Below are positions 62,590-64,000 of a stretch of 64,000 bases of DNA, piece after piece. Positions within the stretch are counted from its first letter, which is position 1. Each line of letters begins with the position of its first letter. Source of the DNA: Fasciolopsis buskii (taxonomy: Eukaryota > Platyhelminthes > Trematoda > Plagiorchiida > Fasciolidae); the NCBI GenBank assembly GCA_008360955.1, contig LUCM01000020.1, positions 208,014-272,013 of the forward strand, given 5' to 3'. The position numbers were made by a program, and so were the translations under genes. The notes under the pieces were generated by a model. The model did not search any database. It saw only the letters and a list, made by a program, of their open reading frames with translations, and was not told the origin of the DNA.

Positions 62590-63790
62590 GAAATTGGCAC
62601 TACCCGGTTGCGCTAATGTGCAGGGCTGACTTACGGGACTTCATACAGTGTCTTTGATTGAACGGTCCAAGTTACAAAGCAGTAGGACGATCATAGGATC
62701 GAATAAGTCACCAACGGCATTCCTCTATTTACTCACCCTACCGGCGATTGATAACAATATGACCAATCTGAGTCCAATGTTGTGAAGAGTAATGCTTCAA
62801 GTGAACCGATGCCACCCTTTGTGACAAAAATTGGTGTTGCCAGAAACGGCCTGTGGTCAGAATATACATGGATGAAACGATCACCGTCGTCGATCCGATT
62901 GGCAAGAACAGAACATGGGCGCCCGATTTATCGATTTGTCTCCGTTAATTAGCGACGCTGAGCATTAAAAGCAGTAACATCTGTAAGACGCACAGTTAGC
63001 AGTAATCGGTAAAACTCGTCCTTGGCCTCTGCAGTCAGTGGGTACATACACAGGTACGACGAACAAACAGGGGCGAGTCGATCAACTGTTACTGAGTCAT
63101 AAAACCATCTAACCGAACTGCACACAAATGACTGCTGACTGGGGGCCAGTCTTACAGTGTACACTCAAAACGATCCCAACGCCAGCCTGATCACGAGCGT
63201 TCGAAACCGGGCCACTTGACATAAGCTGAGTGAAGCGAGACAATGATGCTGTATCTTGGCTACGGGGACCGATCACGAATGTGAGACCTTGTATGTGTTT
63301 CGTAAACAAAGCATACATCAACCTTGAAAGTTTCGAGAGTTCTAGCTGAGGCGGCCTGTTACTCTATTTGGCTGGACGTGTGGATATCGAACCCAGCTAA
63401 GTGAACTAAACATTACGCTCCCAGTAATCTTTCCAAACTATTTCTTTCCTTTTTACGAATGCTCTCATCGGGTAATCACATCGACCCGTAATTCTTGGTT
63501 GCATTTTGCTTGGTTATAAATAGGGAGAAAGGAAATTAGGTTCCCGTATAAAGTACGCTGAACGTATTTCGACCAGTGACACCTCACGGTTGCCCACATC
63601 GCATAAGGGAGTTCGTTCGGGAACCATAGACTAGAAACTTTCATTTCTAAGACAATGGGACGTTAAACCTGCACAAGAAATAACAGGCTTATGCTCATCG
63701 CTACCCACTCTACTAGATGCAATGGGCGGTACTGTTCTGATTACTCTGCGTGACAACCGGTCTAGCTTGGAATTTATTGTGTGCACTATT
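62590..63790 (-). mobile_element. RTE-like endonuclease and leader, minus strand
   Basis: Minus-strand reading: leader piece CAGAGTAATCAGAACAGTAC near 63750-63730, endonuclease with GVGIVLS near 63180, VYVPTDC (a YAPTDC relative) near 63055, TAFNAQ near 62965 and a diverged DNGDRL..DHxLFLA block near 62900-62840. It joins the RT block at 62588. Frameshifts and stops show it is dead. Confidence 0.7.
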
Positions 63791-63799
63791 CATTAAGGT

Positions 63800-64000
63800 T
63801 TTTGGACTACCATTGCCACACCGAGACTGCATCTTGACGTGTTTTGACGGCTTGTGTGCTTCCATGGTCAAACGAGCTATACAAGACGGCTTATCTGAAA
63901 ATCCAATCATGCCTGGGAGTTGAAGCGGGAGAGGCCTGATGAATTAGTCTCCCGGTCCTCCCAAGTCGGAGGTTGATCTGAGTTGACAACACAGTCGGAA
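63800..64000 (+). mobile_element. Start of another RTE 5' leader, cut by the window edge
   Basis: GACTGCATCTTGACGTG, GGCTTGTGTGCTTCCATGGT, AGTCTCCCGGTCCTCCCAAG and TCGGAGGTTGATCTGAGTTG match the leader starting at 27545 closely. The window ends before any coding part. Confidence 0.85.

Noticed and set aside
1..64000. CRISPR arrays, bacterial operons or a defence island
   Set aside because: No regularly spaced repeats or prokaryotic gene organisation; the sequence is eukaryotic with spliceosomal introns and LINEs.

Overview
This window looks like repeat-rich nuclear DNA of a flatworm, most likely a digenean trematode. Three things point there. One host gene is cut by very short introns (39 and 54 nt) alongside kilobase-scale ones. 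The non-LTR retrotransposons are of the RTE-like and CR1-like types typical of trematode genomes. The rest is decayed Ty3/Gypsy and tRNA-derived SINE material. I see no prokaryotic features. The species call is an inference from family resemblance, not a search.

The only cellular gene I recognise is on the minus strand: PDSS1 (COQ1-type, all-trans polyprenyl/decaprenyl-diphosphate synthase subunit 1), which makes the isoprenoid tail of ubiquinone or rhodoquinone. Five exons are visible in transcription order: 59593-59257, 59217-59072, 50524-50413, 50358-50249 and 37459-37256. They join in consistent phase to 303 codons carrying both aspartate-rich motifs (DDLLD and DDVLD). The N-terminal (mitochondrial presequence) exon and the last exon(s) were not found. 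The gene is stretched over more than 22 kb because introns 2 and 4 are full of retroelements.

Layout. 0.5-6.6 kb: dead CR1-like LINE, then a dead Ty3/Gypsy pol (RT, RNase H, integrase), both plus strand. 6.6-21 kb: mostly unassigned DNA with a CR1 endonuclease scrap (10.6 kb) and a minus-strand RTE fragment (11.6-12.5 kb). 21-35.4 kb: a nearly continuous train of plus-strand RTE-like LINE copies, with tRNA-derived SINE insertions and a tRNA-Lys(CUU)-like pseudogene. 35.4-39.9 kb: PDSS1 exon 5 in otherwise unassigned sequence. 39.9-48.7 kb: another RTE-like LINE, an RTE 5' leader fragment, a minus-strand CR1-like RT and an internally deleted minus-strand RTE copy. 49-64 kb: PDSS1 exons 1-4, two nearly identical 1.6-kb blocks, an RTE 3' end, and two RTE copies head to head at the right edge.

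The most unusual structure lies above single elements. Three pairs of same-orientation blocks are almost identical although the DNA around them is decayed: 425 bp, 20,038 bp apart; 355 bp, 6,353 bp apart; and about 1.63 kb, about 9.96 kb apart. One pair is a perfectly identical tract inside two clearly diverged LINE 3' ends, which suggests gene conversion. The largest pair brackets PDSS1 exons 1-2. I did not find a new defence or metabolic system here.
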